Shown here in pieces: positions 51,629-60,497 of a DNA stretch of 64,000 bases. Source of the DNA: Echinicola strongylocentroti (GTDB taxonomy: Bacteria > Bacteroidota > Bacteroidia > Cytophagales > Cyclobacteriaceae); NCBI RefSeq assembly GCF_003260975.1, contig NZ_CP030041.1:2155001-2219000 (forward strand), in the 5' to 3' direction. Under the pieces are notes generated by a model. That model was not told where the DNA came from. It made no database searches and saw only the letters and a list, made by a program, of their open reading frames with translations. Positions within the stretch are counted from its first letter, which is position 1; every line of letters starts with the position of its first letter. Both the position numbers and the translations under genes were made by a program.

Positions 51629-52888
51629 TCAGTCTTCTATAATGGTATGTAAATTATGAATGGAATCATCCACGATGGGAATCGAATCGAAACGCCCCTG
51701 CAGGTAGGCTTTCTCAAGATCCATTGTATCCCTAAAATCGCTATAATCGTAAAGTGAATACAAATCCGAACTTCCGTCCTCCCTTTTGTTCACAAACCAA
51801 ATCTGATCCTTCCTAAACTTGTTTAGGTTCAATAGATGGGTATTATGTGTTGAAAATATTAATTGGCCATGACGGCTGGCATTGAAGAGTTGAATAATAT
51901 AGTCAACTATTTTGGGGTGAAGACTATCTTCAATTTCATCGATCAATAAAACCTTGTCCCGGTTAATAATATCCAGTATGGTAAGCATCATAAAAAACAG
52001 TTTCTGGGTACCATTGGATTCCTCCCTTAGGAAATCAAAATGTATTTTTGGTGCCCCTTTATGGAAGGTCTTGATCTCAAGGCTTTCCAATTCATCATCC
52101 TCCAAGTAGGCTTCCTGCGTGTCGATGTTGGCACGAACTCGTTTTCCTTTAGATTTAATCACACGGTATTTAAAATCCACTATATCACTGTCAGCAAAAC
52201 GAAGGGCTTTGAGAAGTTGCGGTTTATAACTCCCGATCAGTTGATCAATATTTCTGATACTATAATGGGAGTGTCTTAAAATAAACGCATTATGGAAGAA
52301 CCGGAAAATCCTTTTTGGAATGTCCCTATCCATTTGACTGGCTCTGGAAATGTAAAGGGTCTTATTGGAAGTGTTCTCAGCGACATCCATAGGTCTTTTA
52401 ATTACCCCAGTACCAAATGAATATCTTTCCCTTTTTGTTTTTCCCTTTGTTTCATCCCGTTCAAATACTTTAGCTTTCCGTCCATTGGGATAATGGTAAA
52501 GGCTCTCCTTTAAAACCTTATCCGGGGTTAAGGAAAACTTATAGCGGTATTCGGTTCCTTCTGCCACAAACCGGATATAATAGGTACTTGGACGGTTTTC
52601 ATATCCCTTAAACTTAAAAGGCCTGAAATTAAAAGTGGTATTTTCATTATGCTTATGGGATTCGTAAACCATAGCATGGCAAAACCGGATGGCTTTAATA
52701 ATATTGGATTTACCCGATGCATTGGCTCCGTATATGGCCAAGACCTTAAGTACTTCAATATCTTCAAAAGAAAACAGGTTGTCCCCAAGCTGTTTGGATT
52801 TTGCTGTATTGATTGTCCCTGCCCTCATGTCTAGGACCACTTCTTCGGCAATAGTGAAAAAGTTTTTTATCCGGATTTCTAAAACCAT
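51629..52888 (-). CDS. rloA: RloA-like AAA15 ATPase
   Basis: From the ATG at 52888 the protein has 419 residues. An ATG at 52969 adds 27 residues unlike the family and overlaps the SNF2 gene. Walker A GANASGKS is at 54-61, with LLIDEIEDSLHP as Walker B near 318-330 and STHNTHLL as the switch. MVLEIRIKNFFTIAEEV is the typical start of AAA15 ATPases. RloA-RloB pairs occur in restriction and abortive infection loci. Its gene is followed at once by the frameshifted rloB. Confidence 0.88.
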   Translation of the reverse strand: MVLEIRIKNFFTIAEEVVLDMRAGTINTAKSKQLGDNLFSFEDIEVLKVLAIYGANASGKSNIIKAIRFCHAMVYESHKHNENTTFNFRPFKFKGYENRPSTYYIRFVAEGTEYRYKFSLTPDKVLKESLYHYPNGRKAKVFERDETKGKTKRERYSFGTGVIKRPMDVAENTSNKTLYISRASQMDRDIPKRIFRFFHNAFILRHSHYSIRNIDQLIGSYKPQLLKALRFADSDIVDFKYRVIKSKGKRVRANIDTQEAYLEDDELESLEIKTFHKGAPKIHFDFLREESNGTQKLFFMMLTILDIINRDKVLLIDEIEDSLHPKIVDYIIQLFNASRHGQLIFSTHNTHLLNLNKFRKDQIWFVNKREDGSSDLYSLYDYSDFRDTMDLEKAYLQGRFDSIPIVDDSIHNLHTIIED

Positions 52889-52965
52889 TTTATATCTATT
52901 ATTTGCAATATTTTTACAAATACATCTATTAAAACGATAACCAATCAAGTTTAATTTAGATTTTC

Positions 52966-55900
52966 TCATTTAAACAAATCCAAAAGCCCTTTAGTATCCA
53001 GTGACTTAAAGAGCCCCTCCTCAGTCTGAATCAGCCCAGCAGCCAATTCTTTCTTTTCATGCTGCATTTGGAGGATTTTTTCTTCTATGGTATCCTGGCA
53101 TATCATGCGATAGGCCATCACTTTTTTGTCCTGGCCAATGCGATAACAGCGGTCGATGGCCTGTGATTCCACGGCCGGATTCCACCAGGGATCGACCAAA
53201 AACACGTAATCCCCTGCAGTAAGGTTCAGCCCGGAACCACCAGCCTTGAGGCTTAAAAGAAATACTCTTACCGAATCACTTTCCTGAAACTGCTGTATGG
53301 CCTTCTTTCTGGAAGCCTCGGAGGTCTGGCCGTCCAGGTAAGAATAACAGACTCCTTGTTTTTCCAGTGCCTTTCCGATAAGCTTTAACATGCCCGTAAA
53401 CTGAGAAAACACCAAGAGTTTATGATTCCCTGTCTTTTCAACAACCTGCTCCATCAATGCTTCCATCTTGGCAGAATAGCCCTTATAATTATGATGATCC
53501 GGTACTAAAACAGGATGGTCACAAACCTGCCTTAGGCGCATTAGCCCTTCCAAGACCTTAAATTTTGATTTGTTAAGCCCCTCTGTGGAGATTTTGTCTT
53601 CGAGTTCCCCCTTATAATAGTTCCGTAAGGTCTCATAGGCCTTACGCTGCTGGGGTTCCATCTCACAGTACATGACCATTTCGGTTTTTTCTGGCAGGTC
53701 TTTGGCTACTTTTTCCTTGGTTCTTCTTAGGATAAAAGGCTTGATGGCCGTTTGTAGTGCTTCCATTCTTGGTGATTTGTCCACCCTTCCTTTCTCCAGA
53801 AAGATATTTCTGAAATTCGCCTCGGTACCGAAGAACCCTGGATTGACAAAATTCATCAGGGCATATAAATCCATCACACTGTTTTCAATAGGAGTACCTG
53901 AAAGGGCCAGCCGGAATTGGGCATTAAGCAAACTCATGGCTTTATAACGGTCGGTGCCTGTGTTCTTAATGGCCTGGGCTTCATCGGTGATGAGGTATTG
54001 GAATTCCATATTGCCAAAGAAACGGATATCGGACTTTACTGTATCGTAAGTAGTGATAATCAGGTCATGGTGGCGCAGCTCTTTCTGCAGTTTTTTCCTT
54101 GATTGCCCATAATACTTGCAAAAGGTCAAATTAGGAGTGAATTTCGCTGCCTGTTCTTCCCAATTGTATAGTAGGGTTTTAGTAGCCACTATCAAATTGG
54201 GCTGCTTTCCTCCCGTTTCTTTGGTATGGAGCAGCAAGGTCAATACCTGTAAGGTCTTACCCAGCCCCATGTCATCGGCCAGTATCCCGCCCCATTCTTC
54301 CTCCTGAAGGGCTTTCATCCAATAAAACCCGGCTTTCTGATAGGGCCTTAGTGTTGCCTTAACCAACGGTAGTTTCACATTTCCCTTGGCAGCAGGCTTT
54401 TCCAATCGCTTTCTTTTTGTTTTGACCCATTCAGTGATATCCTTGGGGGCATTCTTTCCGTACAGTTTTGCTACCATGGGAAAATGGACCTTTGAAAGGC
54501 TCAACTTGCCATTCTTCTCCTGTCCCATGGACAGCATTCCGCTCAACTTGTCCTGCCAGTCCATTGGGATCACCCCTTTCTTGCCATCCTTTAACTTGAC
54601 CTTCCCGCCCTGTTTGACGACCGCATTTCTCAATTGTTCCATGTCCAACAGCTTGTCTCCAAACCTGACCTGCAAACCAATATCAAACCACCCTTTTTCA
54701 GCCCTCACATCCATTTGGATATCCGGACGGTAAGGGTGGTAATCAAATCCATCGAGTTTTTCCAGCCCCTTTATTTCCACTCCGGCTTCCTTCAACTTAG
54801 AAAATGCATCCAAGAACCAATAACCTTCCATAAATACTGACATATCCAGCTCTGGATGGTCATTAAGGAAATGTCCTTTGAACAATGGGTGTAGGCCAAG
54901 CAACAGCTCCTGAAGCTTCCTTTCCGCTTTATTGTCCCTGATCTGTAAAGTCCGTTCGTTCCCTTCAAACCTGGCCCACAAGGTTCCGTCTTGAAGGGCA
55001 TCCACCGGCTCTTCCACTTCACGGTACTTTAGATAGGGAACAAACATGATCTTGCTGTGGTGTTGGGACAATTCCATCCACCTACTTTCTACTGTCAACA
55101 TTTCATTTTTAACCTCCAATCCCAGCTTTTTGGGGATCTTGACCTCTACAGGAAAATAGGTACACAAGGTTGGCAGGAACCTTTCCAAAAAGGAATCTTG
55201 GGATTTCGGATGTTTGTATACGGTCATTTGCAGCTCTTTTGAAAGCAATGTCCCTACCCTTATGTCCTTAAGAGTTCCCATGGCCTTAATGGTTTTTGGT
55301 TCCCGTGGATCGTCCATGGTAAAAAGAGGACAAAACCGGGGAAATGAGACATTGGCCTTGGTAATTTTCCCATTTTCATATCCCCTACGGCTCAATACCC
55401 ACCGGTCTTCCTCCTCCTCCAATAGAAATGCAATTCGGACCGGGGTTTCATCGAAACTGACCTTATGCATTTCCCTCCTTCCGGGTTTTATATTATCCTT
55501 TGGCATTTTGGATTTACTGAACATGTACAGGAACGGTTCATCTTTCAAAAGCGGAAAAGCCCTTTTCCAGAGTTTCAACATTAAGGGCTCGTCCTCGCAA
55601 TTGGGAATTTTAAAGATCCCCTGCCTGGCTCCCTTGCTCTCATCCGACAGTTTTCTCAGTTGGTTGGCGATTTCAAAAAGTGCCAGTTGCCTTTCCGATA
55701 GCAAGTGGGTATAGAGGGCAAGTCTTTCCGGGTCGATGGAAATGAACGATTTTATACTGGCCTTGTCCTTGGTAGTCTTTCCAAGAAAAGGAAAGAGCAA
55801 GGGTATCCCCTCGTTCCACCAAAAAGTAGGAATGCAGAAACCCATGATGAGATCGGATTCCCGTCTTGCCCAGGTATCCATTTTATGGATAGCCTCATTT

Positions 55901-56451
55901 AAATACTCTCCGGTTTTCGGCATATAAATGTGACCAAGATAACTGGTCGGAGTAATATCTCCGTAAGATATCCTGTAGTCCTTGGGGAAATTCATCATGA
56001 ACTCATAAAGTTCATGTTTAAAATACTTGGTGATGTCAGCAAGATATTTGACCGTTACAATCCTTTCAATGGCATAATATTCCATGAGGGACAGCTTTTC
56101 GTTGCCTTTGGTTTCCGATCTTGGGTTTCTGAGGATAACCAGTTGGTCGGGGTAAACTATAAATTTCACCAGGAAGGCCTCCTGTTTGTAATGGATTTCG
56201 GCCCTAAGCAAAAGTCCTTCCTTACCCAAGGTTGTTTCCAATTTGATCCAAATATCACTTTTGTGGATATTTTCTTTCCGGGATACCTTTTCAAATAATT
56301 TTGTTAGATCGACATCCAGGTTCTTCCTTTTCAGGGGAATTGCAAAGTGGCGATTACTTTTTTTAAGTTCCTTGTCCATAGCATTTGTTATTATTGAGAG
56401 AAAGATGGTTTTCGGTGTGATTTGGTTATGCAGAATTTGCCTTTTCTCCAT
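52966..56451 (-). CDS. SNF2-family DNA translocase/helicase
   Basis: The protein has up to 1161 residues. The start at 56451 overlaps the previous gene by 26 bases, and the ATG at 56379 (MDKELKKSNRHFA) is a likely alternative. The C-terminal third is a complete SNF2 core: LADDMGLGKTLQ near 725, a DEAQ box near 823, SGTPIENS, and in the second lobe QFTGML, LKAGGSGLNLT, and RCYRIGQ as motif VI. The N-terminal 700 residues are not recognised. It probably moves along DNA as part of a defence or element function. The HEPN-NT protein gene is directly upstream. Confidence 0.9.
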   Translation of the reverse strand: MEKRQILHNQITPKTIFLSIITNAMDKELKKSNRHFAIPLKRKNLDVDLTKLFEKVSRKENIHKSDIWIKLETTLGKEGLLLRAEIHYKQEAFLVKFIVYPDQLVILRNPRSETKGNEKLSLMEYYAIERIVTVKYLADITKYFKHELYEFMMNFPKDYRISYGDITPTSYLGHIYMPKTGEYLNEAIHKMDTWARRESDLIMGFCIPTFWWNEGIPLLFPFLGKTTKDKASIKSFISIDPERLALYTHLLSERQLALFEIANQLRKLSDESKGARQGIFKIPNCEDEPLMLKLWKRAFPLLKDEPFLYMFSKSKMPKDNIKPGRREMHKVSFDETPVRIAFLLEEEEDRWVLSRRGYENGKITKANVSFPRFCPLFTMDDPREPKTIKAMGTLKDIRVGTLLSKELQMTVYKHPKSQDSFLERFLPTLCTYFPVEVKIPKKLGLEVKNEMLTVESRWMELSQHHSKIMFVPYLKYREVEEPVDALQDGTLWARFEGNERTLQIRDNKAERKLQELLLGLHPLFKGHFLNDHPELDMSVFMEGYWFLDAFSKLKEAGVEIKGLEKLDGFDYHPYRPDIQMDVRAEKGWFDIGLQVRFGDKLLDMEQLRNAVVKQGGKVKLKDGKKGVIPMDWQDKLSGMLSMGQEKNGKLSLSKVHFPMVAKLYGKNAPKDITEWVKTKRKRLEKPAAKGNVKLPLVKATLRPYQKAGFYWMKALQEEEWGGILADDMGLGKTLQVLTLLLHTKETGGKQPNLIVATKTLLYNWEEQAAKFTPNLTFCKYYGQSRKKLQKELRHHDLIITTYDTVKSDIRFFGNMEFQYLITDEAQAIKNTGTDRYKAMSLLNAQFRLALSGTPIENSVMDLYALMNFVNPGFFGTEANFRNIFLEKGRVDKSPRMEALQTAIKPFILRRTKEKVAKDLPEKTEMVMYCEMEPQQRKAYETLRNYYKGELEDKISTEGLNKSKFKVLEGLMRLRQVCDHPVLVPDHHNYKGYSAKMEALMEQVVEKTGNHKLLVFSQFTGMLKLIGKALEKQGVCYSYLDGQTSEASRKKAIQQFQESDSVRVFLLSLKAGGSGLNLTAGDYVFLVDPWWNPAVESQAIDRCYRIGQDKKVMAYRMICQDTIEEKILQMQHEKKELAAGLIQTEEGLFKSLDTKGLLDLFK

Positions 56452-58138
56452 TTAATTCTAACTGTTTGATTTTTTCTTCATGCAGGTTTCGAAGCCTATC
56501 GTTCAGTTTGGGGATCCGATCAAAAATTGCCGAAACATGTGAAGGATCAACCCTGTATCCTGATCTGAACCGGGCACCGGAGAAGCTGGAACACAGGGAT
56601 TTCAGGAGTTCTTTCCCGAGGAATTCTTTACTTTGAAAAATATCTGAAAAACCAGATGTGAAATTCCCACATAGGGAAAAAAGGTAGGAAAGCGATCTGA
56701 ATTTTGGAATATAGCCCATATAAGTGTAAATGATGCCCAGAGCTAGCTGTTCGAGACCGAGGTGGATAAGAAACATGACCACTTCCGGGCACCCGTTTTT
56801 CGAACATTCCGCTGCATAAAGGTATTGAGAGGCCCTCTTGTTTCTGGTATCCCAATGGGTTCTGATGCCCTGAATGATGTACTTGTAATCCGGTGTGATA
56901 ACTTTAAAATCCAACCCATCAGGGTTTCCGTAAAACAATTGCCCATTTTGGATGATGGTATTGAAGAACCTGGGTTCTTTTTTCAGGCCATCGTCCACTT
57001 CCTTTTTATGGTGGACGATGGCAAAGACACCTATCCCCGCTGCCTGTGCATCCATACAGAATTCCTGGATGGGAGAAGTGTCAGGTTCCGTTGAAATAAT
57101 GAGAAGGTCATATCTTGATTCCGCTGAAGAGTTGGCAAACATAAAGGGACTGAAGCCTTGGCCTTCACGGGTCTGAATACCAAAACAATAGACATAATCG
57201 ATTTCAAATTCACTGGCCAGGTGTTTCAAAAATGATTGGATGTTTTCATTGAGCCCTGACTTGATCAGCGTACTTGTATTCTTTTGGTTACTTTCCATAA
57301 CGGTTGATTTTTTGGTTGGAGACTGGACTGTTTGAGGAGTAAAAGCGGTTATCGCGGTTTTATAGGAACCGGGAAGCTGAAATAACCGGCTGAGAAATTC
57401 CTCTACAAGGTCCGGTAAGTCGGCAATATCATCTTCGGAAATATTGAAATTGGTGCGGTACCTGGCCCCCAGATAGGCTTTTTCCAAAAGTGGTATGGGA
57501 GAAACGGTTTGGTGGTTTACATCCAGAAAAACATCCGCAAGGGCAGGGGCATAATACTCAGCAGAGAGGATATGGCTGTAGAGCTTATGGCTTTGTTTCG
57601 CCTTTCCCAAAGCAAACACCTCGGATGCGTGGAACCCCAGTTCAATTGCTTGGTGAAACATAAAAGCAGCAGTGGTGAAATCCCTTTTTTTCCAATAGTC
57701 AAGGGCTCCTTGCTGGAAGGCTTTGGTTTTATGGGCAAATACATCGAACGGCAGTAAGAACTCCGCATATTTATTTTCCATGAGGGATTTGGAAACTTCT
57801 TTAAAAGGAAGGGGAATACCAGGAGATACCAGTCTTTCTTTTGATAGGTGCAACAAATGGAATAGGCCATCCCTTTTCATGCCTGCCTTCAAACCTTGGA
57901 AATGGCAAAAACCAAGGTTGGCCAGCCTCTTAGGAAAACAATCTGTGGCAGTGATTTTTTCCCTTGCCCTTTTGATGGACAACGTTCCTCCATTGGGAAG
58001 TGCTATCAAAAGAAAAGGCGGAAACGCCTTCCCTTCAAAGGGGATTGGGTCCACACAAAAAAGAGCCTTTGCCTCAACATTTTGCTGAATTTCGACAAGG
58101 TCATCCTTTGTGATTTTATAAGTACTGTGTTTCTCCAT
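56426..58138 (-). CDS. HEPN-NT-HEPN domain protein
   Basis: The protein has 570 residues. Two HEPN-like helical domains lie at about 140-232 (FTTAAFMFHQAIELG, ending GARYRTNF) and 430-535 (PEVVMFLIHLGLEQLALG, ending GARFRSGY). The two share the same plan and end motif, so they look like a duplication. Between them (about 295-400) is a domain resembling a nucleotidyltransferase (FEIDYVYCFG and RYDLLIIST). HEPN domains are often RNases in toxin and defence systems. It overlaps the SNF2 gene and is the first gene of a probable four-gene operon. Confidence 0.7.
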   Translation of the reverse strand: MEKHSTYKITKDDLVEIQQNVEAKALFCVDPIPFEGKAFPPFLLIALPNGGTLSIKRAREKITATDCFPKRLANLGFCHFQGLKAGMKRDGLFHLLHLSKERLVSPGIPLPFKEVSKSLMENKYAEFLLPFDVFAHKTKAFQQGALDYWKKRDFTTAAFMFHQAIELGFHASEVFALGKAKQSHKLYSHILSAEYYAPALADVFLDVNHQTVSPIPLLEKAYLGARYRTNFNISEDDIADLPDLVEEFLSRLFQLPGSYKTAITAFTPQTVQSPTKKSTVMESNQKNTSTLIKSGLNENIQSFLKHLASEFEIDYVYCFGIQTREGQGFSPFMFANSSAESRYDLLIISTEPDTSPIQEFCMDAQAAGIGVFAIVHHKKEVDDGLKKEPRFFNTIIQNGQLFYGNPDGLDFKVITPDYKYIIQGIRTHWDTRNKRASQYLYAAECSKNGCPEVVMFLIHLGLEQLALGIIYTYMGYIPKFRSLSYLFSLCGNFTSGFSDIFQSKEFLGKELLKSLCSSFSGARFRSGYRVDPSHVSAIFDRIPKLNDRLRNLHEEKIKQLELNGEKANSA

Positions 58139-58564
58139 AAAACCGCTGTTTTACCAGCAAGGAAGAAATAGAGGGATTTCTATCCTATCCGGGAGAAGAA
58201 TAGGTTATTCAATTAAAGAGATGTTTTATTCTTGTTGCTGAAAAACAATCTGACTTGAAAAGCCTCTGGTATTTACCGAACACCGTTATTACATTTTAGC
58301 ACCTTGATAACTAACTTTGTTCTTCCTATTTAATGCCATGAATATCAACCTCCCCCTGAATGGTTATTCATATTCATAACGTAGTTAAAGTGAAGACTGA
58401 CAAAGTTGTTTCAAAAGAAATTGAAATCCTCGATGTTCTATGAAGCTCCAGACATTTTGTAATCGTAGCCTCAAATGGGACAGGAGTTGACCTGGTTGTG
58501 GTTACTCAAAACCTAGGGAGCAACAGGAATATTTTTTTTCTTATTTTTAAACAAAATTATAACG
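58139..58564. other. Intergenic region at the right side of the island
   Basis: The gap between the HEPN gene start and the Crp-family gene shows no complete gene. It probably contains the island edge and two divergent promoters. I found no copy of the tRNA-Ser 3' end or of the TTCAGGGTCTT repeat here. Confidence 0.4.
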
Positions 58565-59158
58565 ATGGAAGCATCCTTTTTTGAAAACATATACAACCAC
58601 CCCAGTTTAAAAAAAGTAGACTATGAAAGCATTATTAATGCTCATAAAGAAGTCCAATTCAAAAAAAATGAGACCATACTAAATGAGGGTAAAATAAGCA
58701 ATGCCTACTATTTAATTAGAAAAGGTCTGTTCCGTTCTTATGTCATCGATTATAAAGGAAATGAAATTACTACTGACTTTTTTGGCCCCAATGACATTCT
58801 CATTGAGGTAGCATCATTATTTCTTCGTAGTCCTTCAAAAGAAACCATTCAAGCCTTAACGGATGGTGAAGTTTATAAAATTGGCTTCAACGATTTTCAA
58901 AAGCTGTACAGTACTATTGAGGGCTTTACCGAATGGGGTCGTAGTTGGATGTCCCACCAACTATTCATCGCAAAACACCGTGCTGTGAGTATGCACACAC
59001 AAAGTGCTTCACAACGGTATTTAAATTTGGTAAAAGAAAAACCTCAAATTTTAAAAGAGGTGCCATTAAAACACATCGCTACTTATTTGGGAATTACCGA
59101 TACTTCATTAAGTAGGATACGCAAAGAAGTACTGTCTCAAACTGAGAACTTGCCATAG
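58565..59158 (+). CDS. Crp/Fnr-family transcriptional regulator
   Basis: The protein has 197 residues. The cNMP-binding-like beta barrel (about 25-120) contains FKKNETILNEGKISNAYYLIRKGLFR (in pieces) and DFFGPNDILIEVASLF. The C-terminal HTH has LKHIATYLGITDTSLSRIRKEV. The phosphate-binding residues of true cAMP sensors are not conserved, so the ligand is unknown. This short form is common in Bacteroidota. It precedes three small genes on the same strand and may control them. Confidence 0.88.
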   Translation: MEASFFENIYNHPSLKKVDYESIINAHKEVQFKKNETILNEGKISNAYYLIRKGLFRSYVIDYKGNEITTDFFGPNDILIEVASLFLRSPSKETIQALTDGEVYKIGFNDFQKLYSTIEGFTEWGRSWMSHQLFIAKHRAVSMHTQSASQRYLNLVKEKPQILKEVPLKHIATYLGITDTSLSRIRKEVLSQTENLP

Positions 59159-59221
59159 GACAAGTTTTTTTTCATATCCTTTTTTCACTTTTGTAGGACC
59201 AACAATAAAAAAATCCAAAAG

Positions 59222-59605
59222 ATGAAAAAGTTTAACCCTGTGGTGTGGTTTGAAATATATGTTATCGACATGGATCGAGCTGCCATATTTTACGAAAAAG
59301 TGCTTCAAGTCGTATTGGAAAACATGAGTGACCCAACAGATGGATCTGTACAAATGAAAGGTTTCCCCAGCGATATGGAAAATTATGGAGCTTCCGGTGC
59401 TTTGGTGAAAATGGAAGGGATAAAACCTTCGACCAATGGAAATCTAGTTTATTTTGGTTGTGAGGATTGTAAAGTGTTAGAGGATAGAACTGCTGAAAAT
59501 GGAGGTGAGGTAATCCAGTCCAAAATGGCTATTGGAGAGCACGGTTTTGTTTCCATTATAAAAGATACCGAAGGAAATTCCGTAGGTTTTCATTCATTGA
59601 AATAA
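59222..59605 (+). CDS. VOC-family (glyoxalase-like) protein
   Basis: The protein has 127 residues with paired beta-alpha-beta-beta-beta units: VVWFEIYVIDMDRAAIFYEKVL at the start and GFVSIIKDTEGNSVGFHS at the end (in pieces). Metal-binding positions typical of glyoxalase I are partly present. The real substrate is unknown. It lies 63 bases after the Crp gene and 10 before the SRPBCC gene. Confidence 0.87.
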   Translation: MKKFNPVVWFEIYVIDMDRAAIFYEKVLQVVLENMSDPTDGSVQMKGFPSDMENYGASGALVKMEGIKPSTNGNLVYFGCEDCKVLEDRTAENGGEVIQSKMAIGEHGFVSIIKDTEGNSVGFHSLK

Positions 59606-59615
59606 GTCGCGTGTT

Positions 59616-60011
59616 ATGGAAAGCATAGAACACATCAATTATATAAAAGCACCTGTAGAAAAGGTTTATCAAGTGCTTATTTCAGAAGAAGGATTGGGGA
59701 ACGTCTGGACAAAGAAGCTCAAAGTAAAACCTGAAATTGGTTTTGTAAATGAGTTTGATTTTGATGAAGGATATATTACCAAGTTTAAAACAGTTGAACT
59801 GGAAGAAAATAATAAAATTGTTTGGGAGTGTATTGCTTCTGATGAAGAATGGATAGGAACTAAGGTTTCCTTTGAACTCACTGATAAAGAAAACGTCACA
59901 ACTGTTGTTCTTAAGCACTTTGACTGGAGAGCGCGAACAGACTTCTACCGTTGGTGCAATTATAATTGGGGGATGTTTTTGTATAGATTAAAGCGATATT
60001 GTGAAAAATGA
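59616..60011 (+). CDS. SRPBCC/AHSA1-type protein
   Basis: The protein has 131 residues. The fold pattern is ESIEHINYIKAPVEKVYQVLIS, WTKKLKVKPEIG, FDEGYITKF, and a final long helix YNWGMFLYRLKRYCE. It is a START-like hydrophobic-pocket protein related to AHSA1. The ligand is unknown. It lies between two VOC genes, with gaps of 10 and 25 bases. Confidence 0.85.
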   Translation: MESIEHINYIKAPVEKVYQVLISEEGLGNVWTKKLKVKPEIGFVNEFDFDEGYITKFKTVELEENNKIVWECIASDEEWIGTKVSFELTDKENVTTVVLKHFDWRARTDFYRWCNYNWGMFLYRLKRYCEK

Positions 60012-60036
60012 AACTGATAATTATTAAATATAGATT

Positions 60037-60456
60037 ATGAAATCAGGAATATGCACCTTTTTAACCTTTCAGGACCATAACGCCGAAGAGGCTATGTGTT
60101 TTTATGTTGAACTATTCGACAACTCTAAGGTGGTAGCTGTACAACGATATGGTACAGATGGCCCTGGAAAGGAAGGAACGATTATAAGCGCTATTTTTGA
60201 ATTGAACGGAACGCGGTTTATGTGTAGTGACAGTTTTATTCAACACGATTGGAATTTTACGCCAGCAATATCCAATTGGGTGGAATGTGAAACTGAAGAA
60301 GAGCTTACTAGACTTTATAATGCCCTCATGGAAAACGGTGATGTTAAGATGCCTATGGATAACTACGAATTTAGCCAACAATTTGCTTTTGTAGAGGATA
60401 GGTTTGGGGTGTCTTGGCAGTTAAATTTGGAATTTGAAGGATCAGGGTCAGTTTAG
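60037..60456 (+). CDS. VOC-family protein, PhnB-like (3-demethylubiquinone-9 3-methyltransferase fold)
   Basis: The protein has 139 residues with CTFLTFQDHNAEEAMCFYVELF at the start, GTRFMCSD in the middle and FGVSWQLN at the end, as in PhnB/YjdN-type VOC proteins. The family name is historical, and these proteins have no proven methyltransferase role. It ends the Crp-led gene group. Confidence 0.86.
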   Translation: MKSGICTFLTFQDHNAEEAMCFYVELFDNSKVVAVQRYGTDGPGKEGTIISAIFELNGTRFMCSDSFIQHDWNFTPAISNWVECETEEELTRLYNALMENGDVKMPMDNYEFSQQFAFVEDRFGVSWQLNLEFEGSGSV

Positions 60457-60497
60457 CCTGCCCCATTATCCAACTATTAGCAGAAAACCATTAAGGA

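Larger units (their letters stand above)
25640..58200. mobile_element. Accessory island with mobilisation genes (boundaries approximate)
   Basis: The segment between tRNA-Ser and the Crp-family gene differs from its flanks. It is AT-richer (strongly so at 38-46 kb), almost all on the minus strand, and full of toxin-antitoxin, restriction and other defence-type genes. It has an element core at 46.2-50.5 kb (relaxase, MobC, primase, HTH protein, RadC). No integrase, transposase or type IV secretion gene was found. A mobilisable integrated element, or a mosaic of several, is the simplest reading. Neither edge is defined by a repeat that I could match. Confidence 0.55.

Noticed and set aside
58370..58520. 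Possible gene remnant (frame with VVSKEIEILDVL)
   Set aside because: It is too short, quickly broken by stops, and without a recognisable family.
25640..58564. Integrase, transposase or type IV secretion genes
   Set aside because: I looked for tyrosine or serine recombinase motifs, DDE motifs and Tra/VirB-type proteins among the genes and found none.
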